A stretch of 64,000 nucleotides of DNA from Scilla litardierei (Eukaryota; Streptophyta; Magnoliopsida; Asparagales; Asparagaceae). Below the pieces are notes generated by a model. The model was not told where the DNA came from. It saw only the letters and a list, made by a program, of their open reading frames with translations, and searched no databases. The DNA lies in assembly GCA_030789695.1 (NCBI GenBank), contig CM061138.1, positions 16,440,214 through 16,504,213 on the forward strand, written 5' to 3'. Each line of letters opens with the position of its first letter. The first letter of the stretch is position 1. A program made the translations under genes and the position numbers. Shown piece after piece: positions 1-10,580 of this stretch.

Positions 1-10
1 CGAATCTCTG

Positions 11-705
11 CTAACTCCTGGTCCTCCTCAACTTCCCGTAGCAGTGGCTCCCAGCCTGTAGCACGGGAACAGACAAGACTGCCAAGCGTATGCCCTCATC
101 GCGTCTCGATAATGCATCTGCAGCCTTGTTCTCTAGCCCTTGGTGGGATTGTATCTCAAACTTGTATCCAATCAGCTTCCTCAACCATTTCTGGTGCTCC
201 ACCACCACCATGCGATGCTCCAGCAAGTACTTTAGGCTCCTCTGGTCTCTGCGCACCAACTCCGTCCCAACAGGTAAGTCCTCCACTTCTGAATCGCCAG
301 GACGATAACCATCAGCTCTCTTTCATAGACGGACTTCAACCTAGCCCTCGCCGTCAAAACCTGGTTGACATATGCAATGGACAACTGGTCCTGCATCAGT
401 ACTGCCCCCAGCCCGTGTCCCGAAGCATCTAACTCTACAATGAATGGTCTAGTAAAGTCTGGTAGAGCCAGCACTAGTACTATAGTCATGGCCTTCTTCA
501 AGGCCTCAAATGCGTGCATCGCCTCGTCACTCCAATAGAATTTGTCCTTCTTCAGCAACTCTGTGAGTGGCCAGGGGAAAGTATCATACCCCTGCACGAA
601 CTTCATGTAGTATCCCGTCAAGCCAAGGAACCCCTTCAGTCCCCGTAGAGTAGTAAGGTGTGGCCAGACCAACATAGTTGCTATCTTCGATCTGTCTGCT
701 GCCAC
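11..705 (-). pseudogene. gypsy RNase H region remnant
   Basis: The segment 232-705 has the RT connection (LRGLKGFLGLTGYYMKFVQG) followed by RNase H motifs ([39 protein letters not shown]). A frameshift moves the reading to 11-286, which continues with [22 protein letters not shown] and the RNase H end motif [10 protein letters not shown]. Integrase would start just left of the window. Confidence 0.9.
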
Positions 706-812
706 TCACTTTGAAATACCACATGTCCTAAGTATTCCACATGTGGCTGGCTAAATAGACACTTCCTCTTGTTAGCATATAGCCAATGGTGTTGGAGCTC
801 CTGAAAAACTAT

Positions 813-1345
813 CTACATGTGGTCCAAGTGCTCCTCCAAGGATCGGCTGTAAAACAAGATATCATCGAAGAAGACTAGTACAAATCGTCTGAGATATGAA
901 TGGAATACCTTATTCATCAAAGCCTGACAGGTAGCATAGGCATTGGTCAAGCCAAAAGACATGACCAGGAACTCGTAGTGGCCTTCATGAGTCATGAAGG
1001 TTGTCTTGGGCACATCCCCCGCTCGCATCCAGATCTGGTGGTAGCCGGGCTTTAGATCAATCTTCGTGAAAAAGGTCGACCTATATAACTCATCCAAGAG
1101 CACAGGACTAACAGGGATGGGGAACTTATCGGGAACCGTCTCTTGTTCAGCGCCCTGTAGTCCATGCAGAAACACCAACTCACATCCTTCTTCACCAGCA
1201 GCACAGGACTAGAAAAGAGACTCATGCTCGGCTGAATGACACATGTCCGCACCATCTTTGTCACCATCCTCTCTATCACATCCTTCTGAGTCTGGGGGTA
1301 ACGATAAGGTCTCACGCTGATAAGAGACACGTCCTCCCGCAACAT
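813..1345 (-). pseudogene. gypsy reverse transcriptase remnant
   Basis: Two overlapping frames carry the RT palm. The upstream frame (1052-1345) has VRPYRYPQTQKDVIERMV, then SSPVLLVKKD and MDYRALNK. The downstream frame (813-1178) has FFTKIDLKPGYHQI, TTFMTHEGHYEFLVMSFGL and the catalytic box FVLVFFDDIL (YxDD-like). A frameshift near 1150-1180 separates them. The two Asp of the catalytic box remain, but the ORF is broken. Confidence 0.9.
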
Positions 1346-1588
1346 TATCGCGTGCTCATGGTCCCCCTAGGGGATGAAAGACCCCGAGGCTCCTGAAAAA
1401 CCTCTTTGAACTGTCCCAACAACTGCTGCACCTCCTCTGTAATGTGATGCACACTCTCAGCCCCAACTCTTTCCTCGCGCATTATCCCCTGCATCTCCAC
1501 CAGAAAGCCACCCCCTCTGACTAAATGGTCATGTCTATGGCCTTCAGAGAGACCATGGTCCTGCATAGACTGGGATCCCCCTGTAATA

Positions 1589-1849
1589 TCACCGCCATCC
1601 CGTCCTCCTGGACTCCATCCTGAGCATCTTCCAGTTCACCTTCATGTCCCCCAATGTCTGTAACCACCTCATGCATAGGATCATATCTGTGCTCCCCAGG
1701 TCCAAATACATGAAGTCCTTCACCACTTGAATGCCTTGCAGTGTCAGAATAAGCATGTGGCACACTCCTCGGCTGCTCTCCATTTGGCATGTTCCCATCA
1801 TGATGTCAAAACTGCATGTATCCAACAACTGAAGGCCATGTTGCTCCAC
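1589..1849 (-). pseudogene. gypsy protease remnant lacking its active site
   Basis: The translation carries the C-terminal half of a retropepsin-like domain: EQHGLQLLDT, then YLDLGSTDMIL and MRWLQTLGDMKVNW. In this family these follow the catalytic DSGA/DTG motif. That motif is absent because the gag-protease deletion ends just upstream, so the enzyme could not be active. Recognition rests on the well-known DxxLG(x)DxxLGMxWL signature. Confidence 0.75.
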
Positions 1850-1854
1850 TGAAA

Positions 1855-2947
1855 CGAAAATGGCGTCGTTGCACCCTCCACTGAAACCTCGTGAGGGCCT
1901 TCCCTTCTAAGCAAATTGTCGCCGCCTCCAATTTCTGCTGCTCAGTCATGCTGGACACAGAAAAGACCCTCTCCGCACTGTATATCCAAGCATAAGGATC
2001 ATCCCCCTCAAATATGAACATCTTCAGCTTCTGAATCCTGCTATCCAACCCAAAATTCCCATGATCTGCTCGTCCCTCTATATGCCTGGGCTGGGGGGAC
2101 CGGTAGTAGTGATGCCACCTCTCCATGTGCCGCTCCAATCCCCTTCGTGGGCCTCCATCTCGATCTCATTAGTCTCCTCAGTCTTCGCCGCCTGAATAGG
2201 AACCCCGCTCCTCCCATCATCTCTTGGATACCCCTCATATGCCGGGGGTGGATGTCGACGACTGTCTCCAGCATATCAGGTGTCTGGGGGCCCTCGAAAC
2301 CCAATGCCATCGTCGTCGTACTCCGGAACCTCTCATGTGGAATAACCGTCGTCATGTGCGTGTGCCGGAGGTATGTGGGACGCCGAAAATCCATCGTCGG
2401 GGGGTGTAGCGCCCCTGTCGGAGCTAGTGGGCCCTGTCGGCCACTGTCGGGGCCCGCATGGCACTGTCGAAGGTCAATAGGGCCCACCGTGCCTCTCCGG
2501 TGGCTGGCGTGGGCCAGCTAAACTTGCAGGTCAGCCGTAGCGTCCAGTCAGGTCGCCAGCCATCTGAGGGCCGCGCAACCCGCTGGATAGGCTAGGAGGC
2601 CCGCTCGGCCCTTTTGGAAAGCTCTTGCCTCTTGGGAGCCGGCTAGGGCTGTCGGTCCCTTGGGCATCATCCTCTGCTTCTGACGACGTCTATTCGACAT
2701 CCGTGAGTCGAACATCTTCATAATCCATCACCATGCTTTTGCCATTGTCCAAAGTTGTTGTCTTTTTTGCTGGATTAAGGTTTGCGCCGGCTTCTTCCCC
2801 TTTCGCTGCGAGGAGCGCAAGTTATTGCATGATCTGCACTAGGGTTTCGTCGTGCTTTGTTAGAGTTGGTTTCACGCCATCAATTTCACCATTGAATTTC
2901 TCCTCCAGCGTGTCGATTCGGTCTTTAGATCTCGTCGCCGCTGCCAT
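1855..2947 (-). pseudogene. gypsy gag remnant
   Basis: The putative start (MAAATRSKDR) is at 2947, about 10 bases past the primer-binding site, followed by a Lys/Glu-rich N-terminus (DTLEEKF, HDETLVQIMQ). After frameshifts comes the capsid-like segment at 1860-2060, with MFIFEGDDPYAWIYSAER, TEQQKLEAATICLEGKAL and TRFQW, the usual Ty3/gypsy gag core. The zinc knuckle is missing because a deletion joins the FQW region directly to protease. Not functional. Confidence 0.8.
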
Positions 2948-2973
2948 GTATCGTTGGAGTTCTGCTACCAAAT

Positions 2974-3290
2974 TGATAGGAATGAAGAAAAATCTGAACT
3001 TTGTTAATAGCGGACTGAAAATAAAAATATACATTGATCGCAATTAAAGAGGTGATTGCTCTCCCAAGACGCCAATTAAAGAGACCGTCTGCACTCTCCC
3101 GAAGAACGAGTGATAATCACACCTCTCAATCAATATTCTCTCAAAATAAGCATAATAAAATCCCTCCTACCCATGGCCTATATATAGAGTCCAGATTTTT
3201 ACATATTTACACATAACCCCTTAAAATAATAAAACTTACAAAAGGGCCTAAAAGTTTACAAATTCGCACCTGGGTTATGTGCATGCATCA
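2974..3290 (-). repeat. 5' LTR and primer-binding site of the gypsy element
   Basis: On the minus strand the LTR starts TGATGCATGC and ends CCTATCA, giving TGAT/ATCA termini and a length of about 317 bp. A TATA-like TCTATATATAGG lies mid-LTR (about 3178-3190). Immediately downstream on the minus strand is TTTGGTAGCAGAACTCC (about 2956-2972), close to the initiator-Met tRNA primer site TGGTATCAGAGC. The outer boundary at 3290 is inferred from the TG/CA rule only. Confidence 0.7.
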
Positions 3291-4079
3291 ACCGGCCTCC
3301 TAGCTTACCGACGTCCCTCTCCTGTGTCGTCTCTGTCGTCTCTGATATGTAATGAGCCCATCAAGCTGCCAACGTCGCTGCTTCCTGGGACCCCCTTGAC
3401 CGCCAACGCTCCCCTCGCCGAGACTCCCGCATTGTTAACGACACCAACCGCACCCAGAAATGCTGTTGACATCGCCCGATCTTTCAAAACCCCTAACAGC
3501 GTCAAACCTTTTGGTTCACCGGTGCCACCACCGGCAACGATCGGAGCCGACGACCCTACAAAAGTGATTGGAATCCCCATGCGAGGCTGCAGAAACAAAC
3601 AAGGCTGCGAAGCGCCGGTGAAATCACCAGAAAATGGTGTCAGCGCAGTTCGAGCTGTTCGAGCTGACCTAGCTACAGGTCAGCTCGATCAAGCTGAACC
3701 CGTGACTAAGCCAAACCGACACTGTTCATCGACTCAAGCAAGCCTATCCGAGCCGACCGGGAGCTGGCTCGAGCCGACGAGTGACCCCGAGCCAACCGGA
3801 AGCCGCCTCGAGCCGATTAAACTAGTCAACGACTCGCCCAAGGCATTGACCTGGTCAACGGCTCCGCAATGAGCCGCGGCTCGCACAATGCGATTTGACG
3901 ATTTTCTGGGGATTTTCGTTGGAATTTTTCTAGAATTTTTTGCACAGTCTAGCTCTTTTAAAGATTCTGGATGCGTTTGAAGCCTAAATTCAGAACGGTT
4001 CGTGCCAATGGATAACTGCCTTAGCCGACTATGCATAGGTACCCTTCTTACAAGCAAATATTTTCTAAATTATAAGGTA

Positions 4080-5115
4080 CAACAGTGATTATTATGATGA
4101 TTGTTTCAGTGACTATACCCCTCGAACAAATTTTAAGCTTGAAAAGTGAAGACAATTACACATCTTCTACTACTTCAAGGATAAATTCGGGTATGATGAT
4201 TGGGAATACTATCTTGAAAAGTTTTTCTTCCATTTTGATTTATCAACGAATCAAAATATAAGTATGCATGGCTAAAGTTAAGTGGAGAAGTGCTATCTTG
4301 CTGGTTGAATCTTCGGGTTCCTTATCATCAATGTCAACATTCAGATCTGCTCGATGTCTATATTCTTCCAATCATTGATACATTCCCAAGGCATCCAGTA
4401 ATTCTCAAGACTGAAAGTAAGAGAGGTTCCTATAGAACTGATACGTGAGATACACGACATTCTTCTTCAAGCATACAAAGTTAAGCCAAAGCCCACGGCA
4501 GCGGTTGAACCAAATCCTGAGGCAAAGTGTGAGCTTGAACAAGAGCTGACGCCTGATCCCGATGCAGAGATTGAGACACAATTAAAGCCTAAGCCTGACC
4601 AGGAGGCTGAGGCAGTATTGGAGACCCCGCAAGAGTCTGAAGTAACGTCTGACAATGACTTGGAACATAAGCCAGTATTGGGGCTACAGCGAGAGCCCGA
4701 GCCCGAGCCTGAACCAGAGTTAGAGCCAGAATCAGAGATTGATCATGTACCAAAATCAGAATTTGAACCAGAGTTTGATCTTGTGAAGCACTTTGAACCT
4801 GAGTCAGAGCCTTATCCAGAGCCATCGTTTGAACCTGCGCCACAACGATCGAAAGAAGAACCCCTGATTCCGATGGGGCATATAGAGTTTGTTATCCCAG
4901 ATCCTCCTATCCTGACCAACAAACATGTACTGAATAGTTTTCTATATTTCGTGAGTTGGGAGAAATTTTTAGAAGACGTCAAACGACAAATTTGTATACT
5001 GCTATACTTCAGAATTCGTGGACGTGTATTTTCCAACTGCAGAGGACTACTGATTTCGGCCCAGTTGTATTACTTCTGCCTACCTTCCCAGGAGGTGAAG
5101 TTCTCAACCATGTGA
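4080..5115 (+). pseudogene. Gag-like ORF with acidic Glu/Pro tract (broken)
   Basis: Around 4190-4310 the frames read FGYDDWEYYLEKFFFHFDL then LKLSGEVLSCWL, which resembles the retrotransposon gag core (Phe/Trp-rich helix followed by LxLxGxAxxWW). A stop and frameshift interrupt it. From about 4470 a long acidic segment follows, with many Glu-Pro pairs (EPEPEPEPELEPESE) to about 4840. It ends with a module FVIPDPPILTNKHVLNSF, whose counterpart in copy 2 is FVIPDPLPLTNKHVSNAF. The acidic tract and end module are conserved between copies, suggesting they belong to the element's protein. No zinc knuckle seen. Function unknown beyond a likely capsid role. Confidence 0.6.
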
Positions 5116-5118
5116 GAA

Positions 5119-5458
5119 TGATAGGGATACGATCAGGATTGTATTTGTATTTCAGTTTTTAGTTCATTTTGAGTCTTTTAGGAGTCTAAATCTTTTGGGT
5201 GAGTTTATTCCCACATTGGATGGGTTAGGAGAATTGTTGGGTTGTAATCCTATATTAGGCTCTAGAGTTGTATCTTTGAAGGCAATCATCGAATGAATGA
5301 AAATATGAGAAACTTCTCCAAAACCCATGAAAGGTTCCACCACCCATGAAAGGTCCTCTTCTACCTTGGTGCAAAGCCAAGAACCTAAGTTATTCCCTTC
5401 TTCCCCAAATCATCCACTAAAACCCGAAAATTCTCTACCAAATCCCTAGATCCCAACA
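5119..5458 (+). repeat. 3' LTR of gag-only element, copy 1
   Basis: Starts TGATAGGGATACGATC directly after the end of the gag-like ORF and ends ATCCCAACA, about 340 bp. It aligns by eye along its whole length with the reverse complement of 45954-46300, sharing 'gaaaggttc' and 'aaatccct' blocks near the end. Confidence 0.7.
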
Positions 5459-5479
5459 CGTCATGCATCACATATCCTA

Positions 5480-5960
5480 TTCAATCTGACTCCCTTGGCC
5501 AAGCTGACGATCTCTCCAACCGGTCCACAAGTCCAGAAGAGAAGATGGCTCACCTGATGCTTGCAAATTATATTTGATAGATATCCAAATCAATTGAACA
5601 AACTGGCAATGTAAGAATAGATGAGAACTACTTTCCAACTGAGATTCACAAAAGCTGCATCTATTATCGCAAATCAACCCCTTGCTTTGTGACATATCCA
5701 CAGTAATTGGTTTATTTTTTATAGCCAGCCAGTTAGTGATCCTGATTTTCAAATGAACCTGAATTTTTCAAACATGAGCATATGAAACAAGAGTTCCACT
5801 GCAATTAAAAAATCTATAAAAAGATGTCTGTAAAATCCACCCGACACCATTGTCTCCATATTCTCTTATCCATAGAATTATTAAGAATGATCTGATTTAC
5901 TTGATTAATAATTGGAGAAATTCATGCAAAGAAGGTCCAGTGAGAGTGCTTTGAAACTGT
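5480..5960 (-). pseudogene. LINE (L1-type) fragment, zinc-binding RT C-terminus
   Basis: The minus-strand translation of 5477-5752 gives LKIRITNWLAIKNKPIT, then CDNRCSFCESQLESSSHLFLHC and FVQLIWISI. This is the zf-RVT domain found at the end of plant L1 reverse transcriptases and non-LTR-derived ORFs (CxxC...HLFxHC, W). Upstream, to about 5960, there are weaker matches such as DKRIW. 5'-truncated and broken; a dead insertion. Confidence 0.75.
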
Positions 5961-6091
5961 AGGTTCCAACTCCAAGTTGTGCATTACCATTACCACCTCA
6001 CAGACTTTTTAACAGATGTATATGCAAAACAGACAATTCATATAGGCTGGGAAATAACAGTGCCAGACTCAAAACAGAAGACCAGGGATAT

Positions 6092-6093
<2 letters not shown>

Positions 6094-6130
<37 letters not shown>
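6094..6130. repeat. (CA)n microsatellite
   Basis: An uninterrupted CA run of about 37 bp, seen directly. Confidence 0.98.
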
Positions 6131-6135
<5 letters not shown>

Positions 6136-6560
6136 AAAAGAGCATTGGGAACCATCACCACACTGGGCATTAGTACTTAAATGCGGAGAGTTAACAGCTC
6201 CCACATTACTGGAGCAGACTGATAATTCTGCGGTTTTAACCAATTTAACCCACGACTAGTTAGGATAGGTAATAAAATCTACAAAACCATCTTCCAATAA
6301 AGCTCTATTAAAATCCTTCAAAAGGATGCCTAACAATTTATTTGTAAGCATCCTACTTCAGATAAAAGCTGTAAACAGAAGGTATACAGAAGTTGTACTG
6401 TAAATTATGCAGCTAGAATGATTACAACGTTCAATAGACAGACTAGAGAGCTCATGTTAGGCATGCAGAACGTTGGGAATCTCTAACTCTGTATCCTTAA
6501 CCTTAATCTTGAATTTTACCATCTACAATGCCCAATAATTTTTTTGGCCGGCGGGCCGCC

Positions 6561-6634
6561 GGGGGGGGGGGGGGGGGGGGGGGTGTGTGTGTGTGTGTGT
6601 GGGGGGGTGGGGGGGGGGGGGTGGGGTGTGGGGG
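6561..6634. repeat. Poly-G / (TG)n low-complexity tract
   Basis: A run of 23 G is followed by about nine TG units and further G runs. It could form G-quadruplexes. It may also be miscounted by sequencing or assembly. Confidence 0.95.
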
Positions 6635-6868
6635 CTACACCAGTTATGTTAGATATGTTTCATGTACGATTTGAAGTATATATGTATCATATGATCAACT
6701 GGAACAGGGGAGTATGAATCCTTTGGAAAGAATTAAAAATTCATAAATATCAGAACTACTACATTATGGTGCATATAACCATACCAAGAGAGAAAACCAA
6801 TGATTGGTCTACATTGCTTCAAAATCCATGACAGTAGCCTGATGAATCCCAAAAGAAGACCAAATTGT

Positions 6869-9586
6869 TCACCAGTAATCCTTGCAAGAACAAGAGCCCT
6901 CTCTAAAGTGGTGAAACCGGATAGCATCACGCACCACCAACTCCCTTCCCTCAACTAGGGATATCAGCTTCATCACGGTGTGACAATCGGTGCAGATTCG
7001 GAGGTTCTTCATAACATGAACCGGCATCCATGAGGGGATGCTGATAAGACCGAACGTCACAGCCAACTTCTCACTGTGAAGGCTCTGAGATTGAGAGCCA
7101 CTACTCTCCCTCACGTACCCTAAACCCTCAATCTTCTTAAGAATCCCCTCAAGAACTTCCATGACATCATTAATCTGTGGGTGGTTCACATCATCAGCAG
7201 TAAAAACATGAATGGTGTTCTTAATCTCAATCCAACTGCAACCCGGATTCTTCCTAATCTCTCTCACCTTCATAAGCTTCCTCACCCCAGCAGAGCTATT
7301 CAACTGCCCTCCATCTGCATATATCTTTGCGAGCAAAACATAGCTCCCAGGATCCTTTGAGTCCAACTCGATTATATTTTTTGCAGCCAGCTCAGCCAGC
7401 CTCGTATTGCCATGGATCTTGCAAGCTCCGAGTAGAGCTCCCCAGACTTCAGCAGTCGGTATTATAGGCATGCTATCTATCAAGCCCTTTGCCTCTCCAA
7501 GCAGCCCAGCTCGGCCTAGAAGGTCCACCATACAAGCAAAATGTTGCATGCCATGGGAAATTTTGTAATTATTTGTCATGGAATCAAAATAATATTTTCC
7601 TTCCTTGACAAGCCCAGAATGACTACAACCAGTGAGAACTGCAATGTAGCTTACAAAATCAGGCTTCATGACATTTGCCAACATCTTCTCAAATATTTCT
7701 ATGGCGTCCCGCCCTTGACCATGGTGAGCATAGGCAGTGATCATGGAGTTCCAAGAAACCAAATCCTTTTCCTGAATTGAGTCAAAAACTTCTCGGGCCT
7801 CTACAATCCTTCCACACTCTGAGTACATGGTTAAAATCCCATTAGCCACCGAGGTATCAGACTCAAGCCCAGTTTTAACAGTATGAGCAATGAGTTGGCT
7901 GCCAAGCTTAAGTGCCCCAGTATTGGCACAAGCGCTAATAAGTGTCACAAATGTAACCCAATCTGGCTTTACTTTAGCCTCTCTCAACATTATAGCGTAC
8001 ATCTTGAGCCCCTCTTCCTCATGTTCATGATGTATATAAGTGGCCAACATGGCGTTCCAAGTTACCACATTCCTTGTAGTCATATCATCAAAGAATTCTC
8101 GAGCCTTGGTAATATTACCCAACTGAGAATAAGCGGTAATCATACTGGTTGATGATATTATATCTCTCAAAGGCATTGAGTGAAAAATGGACTCAGCACT
8201 CTCAACACTTCCACATTTTGAATACACTGACAACAGCGCATTAGATACTGGAACGGATGAACTGTATCCTCCCTTTAGAGCTAGACAATGTAACTGACTC
8301 CCTAGACGTGCATCCATTCTATTATAACAAGCACTCAAAATCGTTGCAACGGTGAACTGATCGAATGCTATTGGTATGTTTCTCATGTTACTGAACAACT
8401 GAAGAGCTTCTTCCACACGCCCATACTGAGAGAATCCACCGATAATGGCAGTCCATGAGACAGTATTCCGGTTAGGCAGCAAGTCAAATGCTCTCTTTGC
8501 GGCTTCTAATTTGCCACATTTAGCATACATATCAACAAGAGCACTACCAACGTACACGTCCCTATCCCAGAGGTGCTTTATAATATGGGCATGGAGATGC
8601 CTTCCCCAGTCCAAATCTTGAATGCTCGTTACCGCACTAAGAACACTAGAATAAGTAGTGGAATTGAGCTCGTACCCTTCATTAAACATATCAATGATCA
8701 TCTTGAGTGTTTCCCTAACACGTCCATGCTGAGAAAGTGTCGAAATAATTGTATTCCACGAGATTGTATCCCTTTTCTGCATCATCCTAAACAAGTCAAG
8801 AGCATGATCAACACCATGCAAATTCACATACGCCAAAATCATACTGTTCAGACTGAAAAGATTCGGCTTTTCCAATCGCTCGAAAACCTTAGCCGCCAAG
8901 TCGACCAACCCACATTTGATGTAAATGTCAATAACCGACGAATCCAGTTGTGCGTCATTTCCAAAATCCAATTTTTTCAACAACCCATGAATCTGCAAGG
9001 CCAAGTGACCACACCGAAGGGATCCACAAGCCTTCATCAAGCTAGTCAAGCTAAACAAGTCGGGATCGCACGCCGGATCCCGAACCATCGAAACAAACAT
9101 CCTCACGGCTTCCTCCAAGTACCCATTACTTAAATAACCCGACATAAGCGTGTTCCACGACACATGGTCCCTAACCGGCATTTCGTCAAACACCTTCCTG
9201 GCTTCCTTCATCAACCCGCAACTTGACAGCCCGGTGATCATGACATTGAATGTAAACACGTTGGGAGACGAGATCGCTCGAAAGAGACGGCGGGCGTCTT
9301 CAGCCGAGCCGCAGCCGAAATACCCATGCAAGAGATTGTTCTGAAGAAAGAGGGAGGGGTGGAGGCCAGAGGTAATGATGTGGGCATGAATCTTTCGGGT
9401 TTCGGAGACCAACCGGAGATCTGCACATGATTTGATGATGTGGGAGAGTTGCCGGGTGAGAGTTGTGACGGAGGTTTGAGAGAGGGAGGCGTGCATTTGT
9501 CTTGGGATTGAGAATGGTGTGAGCTTGAGGTGCGAGCGAGAGGGGGGAGTCGAGCTGAGGAGAGGCCATGAGAAAAGCTTGCGCAT
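6869..9586 (-). CDS. PLS-DYW pentatricopeptide repeat protein (organelle RNA editing factor)
   Basis: A single uninterrupted 905-aa ORF, intronless like most plant PPR genes. Residues 1-30 are rich in Ser, Arg and Pro with no acidic residue, which suggests a mitochondrial or plastid transit peptide. Residues from about 65 to 700 are tandem PPR motifs of P, L and S type (repeated patterns such as NALLSVYSKCGSVESA and VSWNTLMSGYLSNGYLEEA). The E region (about 685-779) and PG box (NPGCSWIEIK, from 780) lead into a complete DYW deaminase domain. HSE at 837-839 and CTDC at 865-868 are the expected zinc/catalytic residues, and the protein ends CSCKDYW. Such proteins bind specific organellar transcripts and deaminate C to U. 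Met31 is an alternative start, but the first Met keeps the transit peptide. The target site cannot be read from sequence. Confidence 0.95.
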   Translation of the reverse strand: MRKLFSWPLLSSTPPSRSHLKLTPFSIPRQMHASLSQTSVTTLTRQLSHIIKSCADLRLVSETRKIHAHIITSGLHPSLFLQNNLLHGYFGCGSAEDARRLFRAISSPNVFTFNVMITGLSSCGLMKEARKVFDEMPVRDHVSWNTLMSGYLSNGYLEEAVRMFVSMVRDPACDPDLFSLTSLMKACGSLRCGHLALQIHGLLKKLDFGNDAQLDSSVIDIYIKCGLVDLAAKVFERLEKPNLFSLNSMILAYVNLHGVDHALDLFRMMQKRDTISWNTIISTLSQHGRVRETLKMIIDMFNEGYELNSTTYSSVLSAVTSIQDLDWGRHLHAHIIKHLWDRDVYVGSALVDMYAKCGKLEAAKRAFDLLPNRNTVSWTAIIGGFSQYGRVEEALQLFSNMRNIPIAFDQFTVATILSACYNRMDARLGSQLHCLALKGGYSSSVPVSNALLSVYSKCGSVESAESIFHSMPLRDIISSTSMITAYSQLGNITKAREFFDDMTTRNVVTWNAMLATYIHHEHEEEGLKMYAIMLREAKVKPDWVTFVTLISACANTGALKLGSQLIAHTVKTGLESDTSVANGILTMYSECGRIVEAREVFDSIQEKDLVSWNSMITAYAHHGQGRDAIEIFEKMLANVMKPDFVSYIAVLTGCSHSGLVKEGKYYFDSMTNNYKISHGMQHFACMVDLLGRAGLLGEAKGLIDSMPIIPTAEVWGALLGACKIHGNTRLAELAAKNIIELDSKDPGSYVLLAKIYADGGQLNSSAGVRKLMKVREIRKNPGCSWIEIKNTIHVFTADDVNHPQINDVMEVLEGILKKIEGLGYVRESSGSQSQSLHSEKLAVTFGLISIPSWMPVHVMKNLRICTDCHTVMKLISLVEGRELVVRDAIRFHHFREGSCSCKDYW

Positions 9587-9697
9587 TCAAGATTTCAATG
9601 GGGTTTATGACGATGAAACGAAGAAAATTTTAATTTCATGCCAATTGAGCGGGGAAAAAAAAGGGTTTTGCCAAGGTTTTGGAAGATGCTGAAATTT

Positions 9698-10142
9698 TGT
9701 TGTTCTTTTGCTGGAATAGGAAAAATAGAATAGGAGAAAGTTTGTATTTCAAGGAGAGAGAAAATGGAATTTTGTGTTCTTTTGGGTGGAATATGATATG
9801 GAAAGTGGTGTTTGGAATAGAAAGTGGGGTCCACATTCTATTCTTGTGTTCTTTTGGGATTGTGGAGTTGGAATGAAAAAGTGGAAAGGGGATGAGTTGG
9901 AGGGGAGAGATAGAGAGAGATGAGAGAGTGTGGCCCACCATTCCTAATGATTCCATTGTATTCCAAGCAAAAAGGTTGGAATAGAAAAGTGCTCATCATT
10001 ACCAAATTGGAATAGCCACGTAGGATTCTATTCCACGCCCAAAAGAACAACAACTTGGAATACAACCTTGGAATAGGGTGAACTGTACATGAACAGTGTT
10101 TCTATTCTTATTCCCACCCCTATTCCGCACAAAAGAACATGC
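9698..10142. mobile_element. MITE-like element upstream of the PPR gene
   Basis: Terminal inverted repeats can be read: TTGTTCTTTTGCTGGAATAG at 9700 and CTATTCCGCACAAAAGAAC at about 10120. The enclosed 445 bp contains more copies of the same motif in both directions (for example at 9776, 9848 and 10040), so it folds on itself. It has no coding capacity. Superfamily and target duplication not resolved. It lies 110-550 bp upstream of the PPR start codon, that is in its promoter region. Confidence 0.55.
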
Positions 10143-10580
10143 CCTACGAGGAATAAAGGATACCGTTTCGTTCGTTGGGTCCTCTGGATTTTTGCAGATG
10201 AATGCTCATGTGCCTTCTGAGCCCACTGACAACGATTAATTGCATGCCTCCATTTGGGCCACACTGAAGGAGGCTATTGGACTGACTTGGGCCTGCGAGA
10301 ACTCAATCTAATGCCCATATAGTTTATGTTAAAAATTTGATCAGCCCAAGAAACACTTGGAGCTACCGAAATTTGGAGGGGAATCATTCAAATTAAAATT
10401 TGACCCAATCCAATTGGCATGGTGGGACCTCCCTTTCTCCCTTGTGAGAGCTGGAGTGTTCAATTCCTGCTTTCCAGTGTATCAAAAAAAATTTAAAGTT
10501 TGAAACAAATATGCATAGAATAGAAAAGAGGGAAAATGATGAAGAATGGCTGAATGGCATTTTGGGTTTTAAGGGGTTTT
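10143..10580. other. Intergenic, nothing recognised
   Basis: AT-rich sequence with short spurious ORFs. No repeat, RNA gene or protein similarity recognised. Confidence 0.5.

Larger units (their letters stand above)
1..3290 (-). mobile_element. Ty3/gypsy LTR retrotransposon, degenerate, truncated by window edge
   Basis: Reading the minus strand from 3290 down to 1, the order is LTR, primer-binding site, gag, protease, reverse transcriptase and RNase H, which is the 5' to 3' order of a Ty3/gypsy element. The reading frame is broken many times, so the element is dead. Integrase and the 3' LTR would lie beyond position 1. A deletion fuses the middle of gag to the back half of protease. It abuts the gag-only element that starts at about 3291, and probably inserted into or beside its 5' end. 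Target-site duplication cannot be tested because the far end is outside the window. Confidence 0.9.
3291..5458 (+). mobile_element. Gag-only non-autonomous LTR element, copy 1
   Basis: Plus-oriented element with a GC-rich leader (3300-3900), a gag-like region (about 4080-5115) and a 3' LTR (5119-5458). The same order, with similar sequence, recurs inverted at 45954-48341. Shared landmarks are a leader block with 'caatggataact' (about 4008 here, 47352 there), the gag core, an acidic tract and a C-terminal module ending at the LTR. No protease, RT, RNase H or integrase motif is visible in either copy. The 5' LTR of this copy is missing, probably displaced by the adjoining gypsy insertion. Confidence 0.75.
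5961..6868. other. Intergenic DNA with low-complexity tracts
   Basis: No gene is supported here. It contains a (CA)n microsatellite and a G/GT tract (listed separately). The minus-strand reading frame through the CA repeat merely translates the repeat. It forms the 3' flank of the PPR gene. Confidence 0.6.
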
